Positions 42,356-52,864 of a stretch of 64,000 bases of DNA are shown here, piece by piece. The position numbers were made by a program, and so were the translations under genes. Positions within the stretch are counted from its first letter, which is position 1. Every line of letters starts with the position of its first letter. Below the pieces are notes generated by a model. That model worked only from the letters and a program-made list of their open reading frames with translations. It did no database searches and was not told the origin of the DNA. This DNA is from Sanguinoderma infundibulare (lineage: Eukaryota > Basidiomycota > Agaricomycetes > Polyporales > Polyporaceae), in contig JAVLRN010000006.1 in the NCBI GenBank assembly GCA_032821775.1, positions 1 to 64,000 of the forward strand, read 5' to 3'.

Positions 42356-45184
42356 ATGAACTGCTTCAGATCTCGTGCTCGAGGCAACGTTGACGATTCT
42401 CTGACGAGGGCCAGGGCAACCCTCGAGAGCGGGAAAGCTGCTTTCGCCTCCTCTCCTATCCATGGCTTGAGCGCCGTCGCAGACACCTTAGTGTCCCTGA
42501 TAGACCGAGTATCCGTATGTGCCGGATTTACGAGGACATAATCTTCCCGTCTTACTAGTTCGCCACAGCATGTATCCATCACTCCGTTCCCACAAGCCTC
42601 ACAGGAGTCGAATCGCCGCGCTCTCCAAGCCCTGTCTGGCGAGGTTTCTCGCCTCGTGAGGCTCGTTGATGGGACGTCGGGACGGGTGCAGAGTTGTCTC
42701 GAGAAGTGTCCATCCGATGATCCGAAGAGATGCGCCATGGAGGATGAACTAGGATCATCTGCTCTGTCCAGTCGATTCGAGAGGCTCCACGCGTAAGCCG
42801 ACTCCGCATTTGATTTTTTCGGATTAGGGAAGGCTCATTTGGCTCTCCCAGTGATCTCACGGAATTGAAGGCTCGTGCAGATGACATCAACCGAGGATCT
42901 TTCCTGCTCAAATACTTGCACAGTCAACGAGATTCGAGAACGTTGGATCTGGTCCGAGACGGTCTTCATCAGGCGGTGGAGTACTACAATGTGAGCGGGA
43001 CGTGTGAATGGGCCTGTGATGCAGCAATTGAAGACGTCGCCGACAGTCTGAATGCCGGACGGCCATAGAGAGGGCGATCAACAACTACTTGGAGGCAAGC
43101 GCGACTCCGGAGAAGGTAGAAACGACAGCCGAGGAAGCAGCGGAGAAGGATACACAATCAAGGAACAGCGACGCGGTGAGTTGAACGCTTTGCACGGCTT
43201 GAGTGCATACGCTGACTTGGCAGTTCCAGGATGAGATTGATCCCGGAATTGACCGTAAGTCCCTTACACTTGTTATTCTGCGCCTCTCGCTGAGTTATGA
43301 TCTGATGTAGTGGACGATGTGATTCTCGAGGCACTCCCGCACGCAGCGGCCGACTACAGGTCTCCGGTTAACACGTTGAAGAACTATCTAATGCCCGGGA
43401 CGCGGATCGGGATTCTGGAGGAGCTTGAGAACTGGGTCTATGCGTCTCCAACCCACAAGTCTATCTTCGTGCTCAACGGTGCTATCGGCACCGGCAAATC
43501 CAGCATCGCTTCTCACTTTGCTCGACGTCTCCGGGAAACTGGACACCTCGGAGCCGCCTTCTTCTTTGTGCACGGTGTCGACGATCTGGCTTCTCCAAGG
43601 CTCTTCTTCCCTACTCTCGCGTACCAGCTCGCTCATTCTCAGGATGCGCTCCGTCCTCACATTGTGGCCGCCGCACAGACGCTAGGACGAACTCAAGATA
43701 CCAAAGACCAGGGTGAGAACCTGTTCCGACGGCCCCTGCTTGCCGCACACGATCAGCAAATGCCCGTCGTAGTCGTTGTCGATGCCATCGACGAATGCAT
43801 GGAGGACTCGTCGGAATCGGTGTCCGCAATGTTGCAGCTTCTCGTGACATGTGTCCGCGAAGCGTCCTTCCCCCTCCGGATCTTGTTCACGTCGGTCCCC
43901 GAACCCCTCATTGCCGCGACGCTATCCTCACCTCAAAGTTCAGTGACCGTGCGTCGAATCTCCCTCGATCACCTCCTTCGCGAGTCCATCAACCGCGATA
44001 TTGCTATCTTCATCCGCGACAGGCTCGTTCGCATGCCATCGAGCAAGGCCATCTTGGCTGACCGACCGGACCTCGTGGACCGCCTAGTCCTGCGCGCGGA
44101 CGCCTCGTTCGTGTATGCACGAACCGCGATGGACTTCCTTCATGCCGACCACGACCAGCTCGAAGAGCGCCTGGATCTGCTCTTCTCTGTCACGCCTTCG
44201 GGGCTCGATCCGCTTGACAGCCTATACCTCGCCATCCTCGAGCACGCATTTCCTCCAACGCATATGGAACAGCAACCCGCTCTCCGCGCGTCCGTCCAAT
44301 CCGTCCTAGGGTGCCTGCCAGTCCTCCGCGACCCCATCTCGCCTCGCGCCCTCGAGTCGCTCATCCATGTCCCCTGCCACGAATCGCTTCATATCCTCTA
44401 TCAGCTGCGCTGCCCGATCCTGCTCAACCGCGACGACCTCGACGAGCCCTTCCGCCTCCTCCACGCCACCTTCGCCCGGTTCCTCCTCAGCAGCACTCAG
44501 TGTCCGAGCCGCCTGTACCTCGTCGACGAGCAGCGCCAGCACGCGCGACTTGCGGAAGGCTGCCTTAAGGCGGCGCTCCGCGGCCTCGACAGGAACATGT
44601 GCAAACTCGAAGACCCGTCCGTGTGCAGGGCGGACGTCCCGGACCTCGCGGCGCGGCTGCGCGCGAACGTTCCTCCGCACGTGCGGTACGCGTGCCTGCA
44701 TTGGGCCGCACACATGCAGGCCGGGTGCAGCCCCGAGGACGCGCACGCCACGCGAGGGTGTCGATGCGGAGAGCTCATGGACCTGCTGAAGGCGTTCGCG
44801 ACGACGAAGATGCTGGCGTGGCTGGAGACGCTCGGGTATCTGGGCAGGCTCGACGTGGCTGCAGGCGCGTTGGCGGCTGCGTGCGAGCACCTTGGAGTAC
44901 GTACATACGCGCCATTTCCTTTTTTTCCTGCGTGACAGAGACAGACTGAGACTCTGATTGTTCCGCATGCGCCTATGTAGACCGGACACCCGCGGATTCA
45001 CAGCGTGCTGGAGGAAGGCCGACAGCTGGTCATGAACCATCGCGCTGAGATCGAGGCGTGCCCGGACGACGTGTACCTTTCTGCGATCCGGCAGGATGGG
45101 GATGCTTCGGTCGAGCGTGAGGCGGATTCGTCACGGTTGTTAGTTGACCGTCAAGGGAGCAATATCAAGATTGGACTTTTCTGA
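42356..45184 (+). CDS. NACHT-domain NTPase (fungal NLR-like), paralog 1
   Basis: Seven exons (42356-42514, 42605-42792, 42852-42990, 43047-43175, 43224-43254, 43311-44896, 44981-45184) encode 811 residues. The first 210 or so form an amphipathic helical domain (HGLSAVADTLVSLIDRVS start, KARADDINRGSFLLKYLH) like the N-terminal effector-type domains of basidiomycete NACHT proteins. The NTPase follows: Walker A GAIGTGKSS (Lys about 278) and Walker B VVVVVDAIDECMED (about 365-378). A winged-helix region comes next, then the conserved RYACLHWAAHM motif and a GCRCGELMDLLKAF segment. No WD40, ankyrin or TPR repeats follow, so it lacks a canonical sensor. Fungal NACHT proteins act in heterokaryon incompatibility and probably immunity. 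It is followed 406 bp downstream, in the same orientation, by an FtsJ-like gene. Confidence 0.9.
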
Positions 45185-45590
45185 GTGAGTGGCATATGCG
45201 GAACCCGGATATCACACTAAACCGCATCGCAGGTTATCCTTGTATAACGTATACTATCAATGCGCCCTATGTGTTTGGATCCACCTCCGCCGGGCTCCAA
45301 ATTGTCCGCGTGAATCGAATGGCTGTTGCAGACGCGCACTGCGACAGAACAGAAGAGAAGGATGAACGTCGCAGACCTTCTGCTGCTGCGGTACCGCTTC
45401 AGGAGCTCCAGCACCGTTTGGTGTTCGAGTCAGGTTCTTCTTTTGAATTCAATCTTGTTCTGCAGTTGATCGCCTGCGGCGCCGCAGGCGGTGTAAGTGG
45501 ACGACAGCGATGTTGTATAAATATGGGCAACGTCTTCATGGACAGCAACGCTCACACTCTCTTCTGTTCACCCTGGCAGCATACAGTCCC

Positions 45591-46823
45591 ATGTTGCAGT
45601 CCGAACATGCCCTCGCTTCCACCCCTGAGTCGGATGTTTCCCAACAAGGACGAAACCTCGGACCGTCCGCAATCCTCGCCATGCGTGAGGTGCCAGAGCT
45701 CCGAGAACTAGTCGCGGTGAGGAACAAGGTGAACAACTTGATCCCTTATTTTTGTCGCGGTTGCTAATCCAGTCGTCCACAGGGATGGCAAGAAGAAAGC
45801 TTGGACGACCATTTTCAGTGGCAGCGCGGCGTGGCTGACGACCCGAGCGACGCGGTCGCCAACAGGTGGTTCCAAATGATGAAGAACGTCCTGAAGGAGG
45901 TGGATCTGGCGTCGCAGGGTTGCGTCCCCGTCCTCAAACCCATCGAGTTCCTTGACGTGGGGTAAGGAACTATCCCAAGGAATTCGCTCGATTCAATTCA
46001 ACACTCATCGTTTTCACGTATGCTCTCCAGATGCGCCCCGGGAGGGTTTAGCTCTTATGCCTTGCGGAAGAACAAACGCGCTCGCGGAGTCGGCATCTCT
46101 TTACCCGTCACGCAAGGTGGCCACTCTTTCCAGCTTGAGGAAGACTACATGTCTCGCTACCAGTTCATCGAGAAAGACATCCTGGAGTACGACCTGGAAC
46201 CTCTCGACGCGGAGGGTTCCTTCGATCCCACCCGGAAGTTCCCTGGCAAGTTCCTCGGCCGCTTCCCCCTCGTGTTCATGGACGGACACGCCCTGCGCAC
46301 CTACCAACATCCCCGCCTCACCGAGCTCACCCGCACAGAGTGGAAGGCCTTGCATGGCGTGTACCGCGACAGCCTCCTCATTGCGCAGATCATCATCGGG
46401 CTCGAGTCCGTCACTCCCGGCGGGACGATCGTAACGCGCCTATCCCATGTCGAGTGCTCCCCATCGGCCCAGCTCCTCTACCTCTTCGACCACCTCTCGG
46501 ACCAGATCAGCGTCCACAAGCCGCGCACGATGCACAGCAGCCGCGGGACGTGCTACGTCGTCGCCAAAGGGGTCGGGGGGATCCGACACGCACGGGCGCG
46601 ACAGCAGTACCTCGCCGGCTTGCGAGGGCTGCTCGCTCAGCTCAGACACGGGGGCCAGGATGGACGTGGGAGGATGATCGTTCCGGGAGACCTGGACTTC
46701 GTCGCCGCCACGGACATGATCCTTGAGGATTACGTTGATCGTCTCATTGAGCTGTCTCGAGGTGTGTGGTCGACGCAGGTCGACGGCCTGCGCCACCTGT
46801 TCCGCAAGAAGGGGATAGAGTAG
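45591..46823 (+). CDS. FtsJ/RrmJ-like SAM methyltransferase-fold protein, paralog 1
   Basis: Exons 45591-45716, 45783-45961 and 46031-46823 encode 365 residues. The N-terminal 100 or so are helical (AMREVPELRELVAGWQEESL). Motif I is FLDVGCAPGGFSSYAL (Asp about 100), as in FtsJ-type 2'-O-methyltransferases. A conserved Asp lies in LVFMDGHAL. The position of the usual catalytic Lys is Arg (GGTIVTRLSH, Arg 238), and the usual Glu near the end of the fold is replaced (KPRTMHSSRGTCYVVAKG). The fold is therefore clear but the K-D-K-E tetrad is not intact. The substrate is unknown. Proteins of this kind are widespread in Agaricomycetes with no established role. It sits downstream of a NACHT gene, and a close paralog lies at 60089-61332. 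Confidence 0.85.
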
Positions 46824-47559
46824 ACGCGACTTGCCAAGGTAAGGAGGCGTACTTGTCTCCATCTCGCGCACATACACTGATCTTGCTTTAGGACATCCTG
46901 ATCTCGTCATGATCCTGCGCGACTTGGAGGTGTGCTTGAGATATGCTGGTGCGGTTATCATGTATTCGAACAGCGGGCTACAATTCAACGTTTCATGCAT
47001 AACCTGGGTTGCGGTTGGCTCAAAACATCCAGAGAACGCTCGACTGGAAGATAAGCTTCCCTGTCGGTACATATCCTGCGTCCTTCCCATTCGACGTCAG
47101 CACTTGATGAATTCATGCTTGAGTCGCCTTTATCGTTTGCGCATCCTATGCACCCAGGCAAAGACAACCAGGGATATCCCATTTATTGCCTCGAATCACT
47201 GACTGTATGCATTAGTAGGGCGACGTACAAGGTTGACTGCGTGAATGACGTACTCGTGTAATTGATTGCGGTGGTGAAGTTGACAGCAGACTCTCACTCC
47301 AGTCGAAAGATGGTAAAGTTGAATCGGCGCTCTAATATTGAAATGCGGATTTGGAACAAAGTAACACTCCGCCTTATCTGAAACTAAAGGACTTGGTAGA
47401 TCGTTTATCTAATCACCCGGTCAGTCTTGCGCACCTCCACTTCCGAATTTTGCACCATGTCCTCTTTCTCCAACTTGCATGTCGACGATTGCGTCAAGAC
47501 TCCTCGCGATGTCTTCGCATGACAGTAGGTGAATTCCGGTTGTCCATCAAGCTCGCGAG
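46824..47559. other. Intergenic, no gene
   Basis: 3' flank of the FtsJ-like gene. Only short frames without support, up to the NACHT relic that becomes recognisable near 47560. Confidence 0.5.
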
Positions 47560-48480
47560 ACATGTCGGGCATTGACGCGGCCCAGGAGTACCTGCAGCTG
47601 AGGACCTACGGATGAGGTAGGAGGTACGAGGCTCCTGCTCTGCTTCATGCGCTCCTTTATCTCGCGTCCGGACCCGCCGTGCCCCATTTTCCTCGTGGTC
47701 TGTGCTGTGGACGAATGGACACAGAGCGGATGTGGCAGGTCTGCCCACACGATTATATCCCGCAGCACGTACAATACTCGTGTGTGCACTGGACCGCGCA
47801 TCTTCGCGAGGCCTGCAGGATGGCTGCTTCTGCAAGTATGTCATCATACTCCTGCGAGAAGTTGCTGCAGTGACTGGAGATGCTGAGCTTCGTGAGTAGG
47901 GTTGATGAACCGATGGCCGCCCTTGCGCATGTGTCTTCTTTGTTGTATGCAAAAGTATATACTTACTCGCTGTTGGCAGGCTCGCTACAACAATTTGCTT
48001 GAGCGCATGGACCACAACAGCAGGGCCTGCTCAGCTACACGGATGCCTGTCTTGACGCGACGTCAGACGTGATTCCAAGGCGCCATACTTGGGCGTCTCA
48101 ACGCTATCGATATGAGGCTATTCCAGAGACAGTTAATGTGAGCAAGGATGACTATCTCAAGCATGCAACGCCTGACCGAAGTCGAACGAGAGATCGAGGG
48201 TCAGTAGATGATGATTAAGATGCCGCTTTCTTCGCTAACGAGTTGGTGTCTACGATCTAGCGCATCAAAGCATCATCGAGTCCATCCCTCATGCAGATAC
48301 CAGTTACCGCTCTTCGATCATTGCACACGCTGACAATCGGTTTATTGTCAGAGCTAGAGACGGCGATATGTGTTCTTTCTGGCAGCGAAGGTACCGGGAC
48401 CTCGACGACCTGCCCATTGACAACGTGTGCTTCCAAGGATCGTCCGCCATATCTTCAACCTAGTCCAGGGCAACGTCTGC
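47560..48480 (+). pseudogene. NACHT gene relic (fragments of Walker B, C-terminal motif and N-terminal linker)
   Basis: Three pieces match the intact NACHT genes. Around 47670-47715 is CPIFLVVCAVDEWTQS, a mutated Walker B (intact: MFLVIDALDECSED). Around 47745-47870 is YIPQHVQYSCVHWTAHLREA followed by SYSCEKLLQ (intact: VPEHVRYACVHWAAHL and CSCGKILGLF). Around 48265-48330 is IIESIPHADTSYRSS (intact: RILESLPHAEASYRAA). The order is scrambled relative to a normal gene, because the C-terminal piece precedes the linker piece. At least two decayed copies or a deletion plus duplication are therefore present. The Walker B Asp-Asp pattern and the space to the next motif are lost, so it is not functional. 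Confidence 0.65.
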
Positions 48481-48499
48481 CTGACCAAAAGCCAGCTCG

Positions 48500-49180
48500 T
48501 CATTGTTGCATCAAAGGGCGAAGCCCGCCACCGCACATGTTATCAACGTGGTCACAATAAGGCAGATCAAGGAGACGGAAACGCGGCAAGTCCATGGTTA
48601 CGTCAGAGCTCGCCAACCTCCTGGAGTATCTGATTACGGCAGGCTCGACACCTCGTTCTTCTTCGACACCAGCCCACTATCGTCAGTGAGAGCCCAACTC
48701 GCGATGAGAGATATACTTATATGGTATGTTATCGCGCCCAACGATGTTCCTCTCCGCCTTCGTCTGTCATCTCTATGACTTGTCGACACCCACCAGGTAA
48801 TGAGCAACGTGTTCCTAGGCATTCGGCATAGCGAAAGACGGCTATCATTCGTTGACCCTCTGCTTATCGGCGTGCGTATATTTTTGATCATGAACTGATG
48901 TCACTTACGGGGGTCTTCGGGTATGACAGGCGTGCATTGCAGCGGCTGAAGCGAACCGCATCTACGCGTGTCCCTCATACAGGCTTCCGGAGAAGATGAG
49001 CGAAACTTTCCATGGCGTCGCATGTATGGTACGTGGTACGTTGTTCATGTCGCTGCTGCCTTGTCATCGACGTAATTGTGTTCATTTCCGAGTCTCAGAT
49101 CCGAGTCGAGCCTGGGCAGCCGGATAGGAGGTGGATTATCGCGCCCCAGGGAAGCCCAGACATGCGGCGCCGTAAGTTCT
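48500..49180 (+). pseudogene. Unrecognised coding trace between NACHT genes
   Basis: Three short blocks look like spliced exons. One ends at 48721 with YGRLDTSFFFDTSPLSSVRA and QLAMRDILIW before GTATGT. A second, at about 48798-48870, reads VMSNVFLGIRHSERRLSFVD. A third, at about 48930-49028, reads CIAAAEANRIYACPSYRLPE and ETFHGVACM, followed by IRVEPGQPDRRWIIAPQGSP near 49100-49160. No start codon or complete gene can be built, and the family is not recognised. It does not resemble the NACHT or FtsJ-like neighbours. Confidence 0.35.
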
Positions 49181-49392
49181 GAACTTCCATTCATCGCGTG
49201 GTGGGCACTGAATGGATGTCGTGTCCGACTGCTGACCAGCCTTGCTCGTCTACCGTGTTCCGACTCGGACCAATCGAGGTGGTGTGTGTCGCCCTCGACC
49301 TGAGCCCGTCGCAGTCTGCGCACTCGTTTATTATGAAGCTACCCTGACCGACCTCACGCCGGTGTACCTTGGACGCAAGCACCGCACCCACG

Positions 49393-52170
49393 ATGAACTG
49401 CTGCAGCTCTTGTTCTTTCGACCCCACACTCGACGATGCCCTCAAGGCCATCCGGCTTGTGTTGGTGGGTTGCAGGGACGCCACCTCGATTATCCCCATA
49501 CCAGGTCTGCATCCCGTCGCGTCCGTGTTGATCTCGCTTGTAGACACGCTCATGGTGCGCATCTCATCGTTCCACTGCAACCTTAAACATAGCCTGACCA
49601 TTGTTGCGGTACGCAGGAGATGAGATCGAATCGCAAGGGACTCATGGAGTTGTCAGACGAGATTTTGCGGCTCGTTACCACCATCGAGCGTGCTATGACC
49701 AGAGTGGGGAACCAGATCAACGAGTTCGCGAACGACGATTGCAGACGCCAAGCGTTGCTCGACGGTCTTCGGCGGTCTTCTAAGCTGGAGCAACGCGTCG
49801 AGACACTTCGTGGGTAAGTGATTTCCGTTTGATACGGAACAGGTCTTGAGATATTGCTCTGTCAGCACCCTTGAATCGCTTAAAGCCAAGGCCGAGGAAA
49901 TATACCACGGGTCGTGGTGGCTTCGCTGCATCAATAGCAAACGAGACGCCAAAACGGTTAAAGAGATGAAGCAAACTATCGCCGAGTGTAGGGAGTACTT
50001 CAAGGTAAGCACTAGCTCTCATGGTCGTCGGGGAGGGCGTCTTTTCACTCAAATCTTGCCCCAGCTGGAATGCCAAGTCGCTATCGAAGCCGCCGTCGAA
50101 GAGGTGTTAGAGAAGCTTGCAATCATCGAGACCAAAGTCGACGATGTGAAGGACGTTGTCGTGGTAAGCAGTGGTTCCTCTCCGTGATCTGCGACATGTA
50201 TTCATGTCCCCGCAGCACGAAGCAGCCGCCAACGCGTATGAGCGTACGTGAAACATTCGTCCTCTAGCCGTCGTCAACTAACATGACTCTGTTCTAGGGG
50301 AGGAGAGAATCCTGGAGTCGCTGCCCCACGCCGAGGCGAGTTATCGGGCCGCCGTCAACACCATGAAGAACAACTTCCTCCCGGGAACGCGCGTTGAGCT
50401 CTTCGATGCGATGGATGACTGGGTCGAGAGGTGCAAACAGGAGCCGTCGAGCAAACGCATCTGCATCCTCACCGGCGGCGCTGGCACCGGCAAGTCTACG
50501 ATCGCATCGGAGTTCGCCCGACGGCGCGATGACGCGGGCAACTACGGCGCGTCGTTCTTCTTCGTGCGCGGAGTGGCGGATCTGGAGTCGACGCGTCTGG
50601 TCTTCCCGACACTGGCGTATCAGCTCGCGCATTCGCAGGACGTCCTTCGCCCGCACGTCGTCAATGCCGCCCGAGAACATCTGAAAAGGGGCAGGAACCA
50701 GCAGATGAAGTTTGAGGCTCCGAATCTGCTCCACCGGCCCGTTCGCGACGCTGGCAGCCTGCATGGCCCCATGTTCCTCGTCATCGACGCGCTCGACGAA
50801 TGTTCGGAAGATGCGCAGAACCTCGTGCCGGAGATGCTGAAATTGCTCGTCGCAAGCGTGGACCAAGCCAAGTTTCCCCTCCGTATCTTTCTCACATCTC
50901 GGCCGAACTCGGTGATCGAGCAAGCGCTCCGCTCTCCTCAGTGGGCGTCGTCCGTCCACACAATCTCCCTCCACGACCTCTCGCCAGAGTCTGTCCAACG
51001 GGACATCACGGTCTTCGTGCGCGACAAGCTTGCGAAGATACCGTCGGGCGAGGCGCTTCTACGGGAGCGACCGAAGGTTGCTGACAGTCTGGCAGTGCGC
51101 GCTAGCGGCATGTTCATCTACGCGAAGACCGCGATGGACTTCCTCGGCAGACACCCCGAGTTCGTCGAGGGCCGCCTGGACGACCTCCTCTCTGAAGGAT
51201 CTTCGGCGTTCGCGGCCGAGCTCCAGCCCCTCGACGATCTCTACCTCACTGTGCTGGAGGTCGCGTTCCCGTCGACGGTCCTGTCGTACGAACCTCTTCG
51301 CAGAGCCCTCGAGTTGACGCTCGGTAGCATTGCGGTCCTCCGCAATCCCGTGTCCCCCGCCGTTCTCGAGTCGTTGACAAGTCTGGGGGACACCGCGGAC
51401 GTCCCACGCAAGGACATCTGCCTCGTCCTGAACAGCCTCCGATCCGTGGTCCTCTACGACGCGGACAAGCCGGACGAGAGGTTCCGCCCGATGCACGCGA
51501 CGTTCCCGCAGTTCCTCGTCGACGAGAAGCACTGCATGAGCGAATCGTACCTCGTCGACACGCAACGCCAGCATTCCCGTCTAGCCGCTGGGTGCCTCCG
51601 CGCGCTTCTGACCCTCGAGGAGAACATGTGCCAGCTGGCCGACCCGCTGGTGCCCAGGGCGAACGTCCCGGACTTGGCGGCGCGTTTGGAAGAGCACGTT
51701 CCGGAACATGTGCGGTACGCGTGCGTGCACTGGGCGGCGCACCTTCGACATGCGTGCGAGCTCCTCTTCCCGCCAAAGAGGCACAGCGGGAGCGAGTGCA
51801 GCTGCGGGAAGATCCTCGGGCTGTTCACGTCGTTCGCGCGGACGAAGCTCAGGGTGTGGGTGGAGGCGATGGCGTACATGGGGAGGCTCGATGCGGTGAC
51901 GGCGGCGCTGGACGAGGCGCGTGGTTACATGACGGTACGTGTCTGTCTTGAGCGCCCCTTGCGTACTGGTCGCTGTCGTTCGCGCGCTGACCTGCCTGGG
52001 GTTCTGGCGCTTCGCAGGCGGGGAACGGGAAGTACGCAGATCTCGACCCGCTCTTTGAGGGGGTGCAGCAGCTCGTGGTTGATCGCTATGCGGAGATTGA
52101 CGAGTGCGCTTACGAGGTTTATCAGGCGGCATCCGACATGCCTGGTGGCTTTTCGCCCATGTCGGTCTAG
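49393..52170 (+). CDS. NACHT-domain NTPase (fungal NLR-like), paralog 2
   Basis: Seven exons (49393-49554, 49617-49813, 49866-50004, 50065-50163, 50216-50243, 50298-51934, 52018-52170) encode 804 residues. Both paralogs start MNC, have a third exon of exactly 139 nt and break at equivalent places. The helical N-terminal domain (IPIPGLHPVASVLISLVDTL) is followed by Walker A GGAGTGKST (Lys about 274), Walker B MFLVIDALDECSED, and FPLRIFLTSRPNSVIEQAL (sensor-1-like).  RYACVHWAAHLRHACE and CSCGKILGLF complete the conserved C-terminal half. No repeat sensor follows. Expected role is as for paralog 1: an ATP-driven oligomerising signal protein in self/non-self recognition, by analogy with het-E-type proteins. 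Divergence is strongest in the N-terminal third and the last exon. Confidence 0.9.
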
Positions 52171-52864
52171 TCTCGTTCCCATCCCTTTGGCGCCGACGAG
52201 TCGTTCTGGAGGCTCTCTCGCTGGCGCCCGGCCAGTACCCGTGAGAGATTTTCTGTCCTGCAGTGATCGCTACTCAACGCCGCGTGTCAGCGCGTGCCGG
52301 GCGACAGCGAGAGAGCCGTAAGAACGTCTGGAACCGAGACTAATGTCGGTCGATTTTGACGTCGACTCCCGCCTATTCACAGCGCAGAGGAGGCATCAGG
52401 CGGGTATCAGCCTGAACTACTGAACACAGTGATCCCGTCTGGCGGTCTTCGGGCGTGCGCTGGACCTCCTGCTGTTGGGGCTTTTGTACGATATCTATTG
52501 GGTTGGTCGTTTACATACATCGGACCGGTACCGCTCTCAGTTCATGCACAAAATGCCAGATGGTCTTGGTTTGGAATTGGAGCCACAAGGGAGTGCAACG
52601 AGTTGGACCGAGCAGACTTTCGTGTTTATGCATTTTATATCCTTTGAAACAATCAACGAAAGGCGGCATGCCCAGTCCCAAATCCGTCTCCAGACAAGTT
52701 ACAAGTACAGACAACAGGAATCGTAAGTATCAACATGTAATCAAAATACGCCATCCGCCTCCGTTCGTTTGAAGGGGCCTGAAGTGTGCACCATCACGAA
52801 CTTCGAGCAGTCAACCAGGACGGTTGCAGGAGCGAGCGTTCCTCGGCGAGTCGTAGCGGTACGC
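52171..52864. other. Intergenic between convergent genes
   Basis: 3' flanks of the NACHT gene and of the minus-strand transporter. Two open frames near 52430-52770 overlap in different frames and have no support. No element noticed. Confidence 0.5.

Noticed and set aside
44306..45040. 244-codon minus-strand frame over the 3' end of NACHT paralog 1
   Set aside because: Shadow of the NACHT coding exon, which has clear family motifs on the plus strand.
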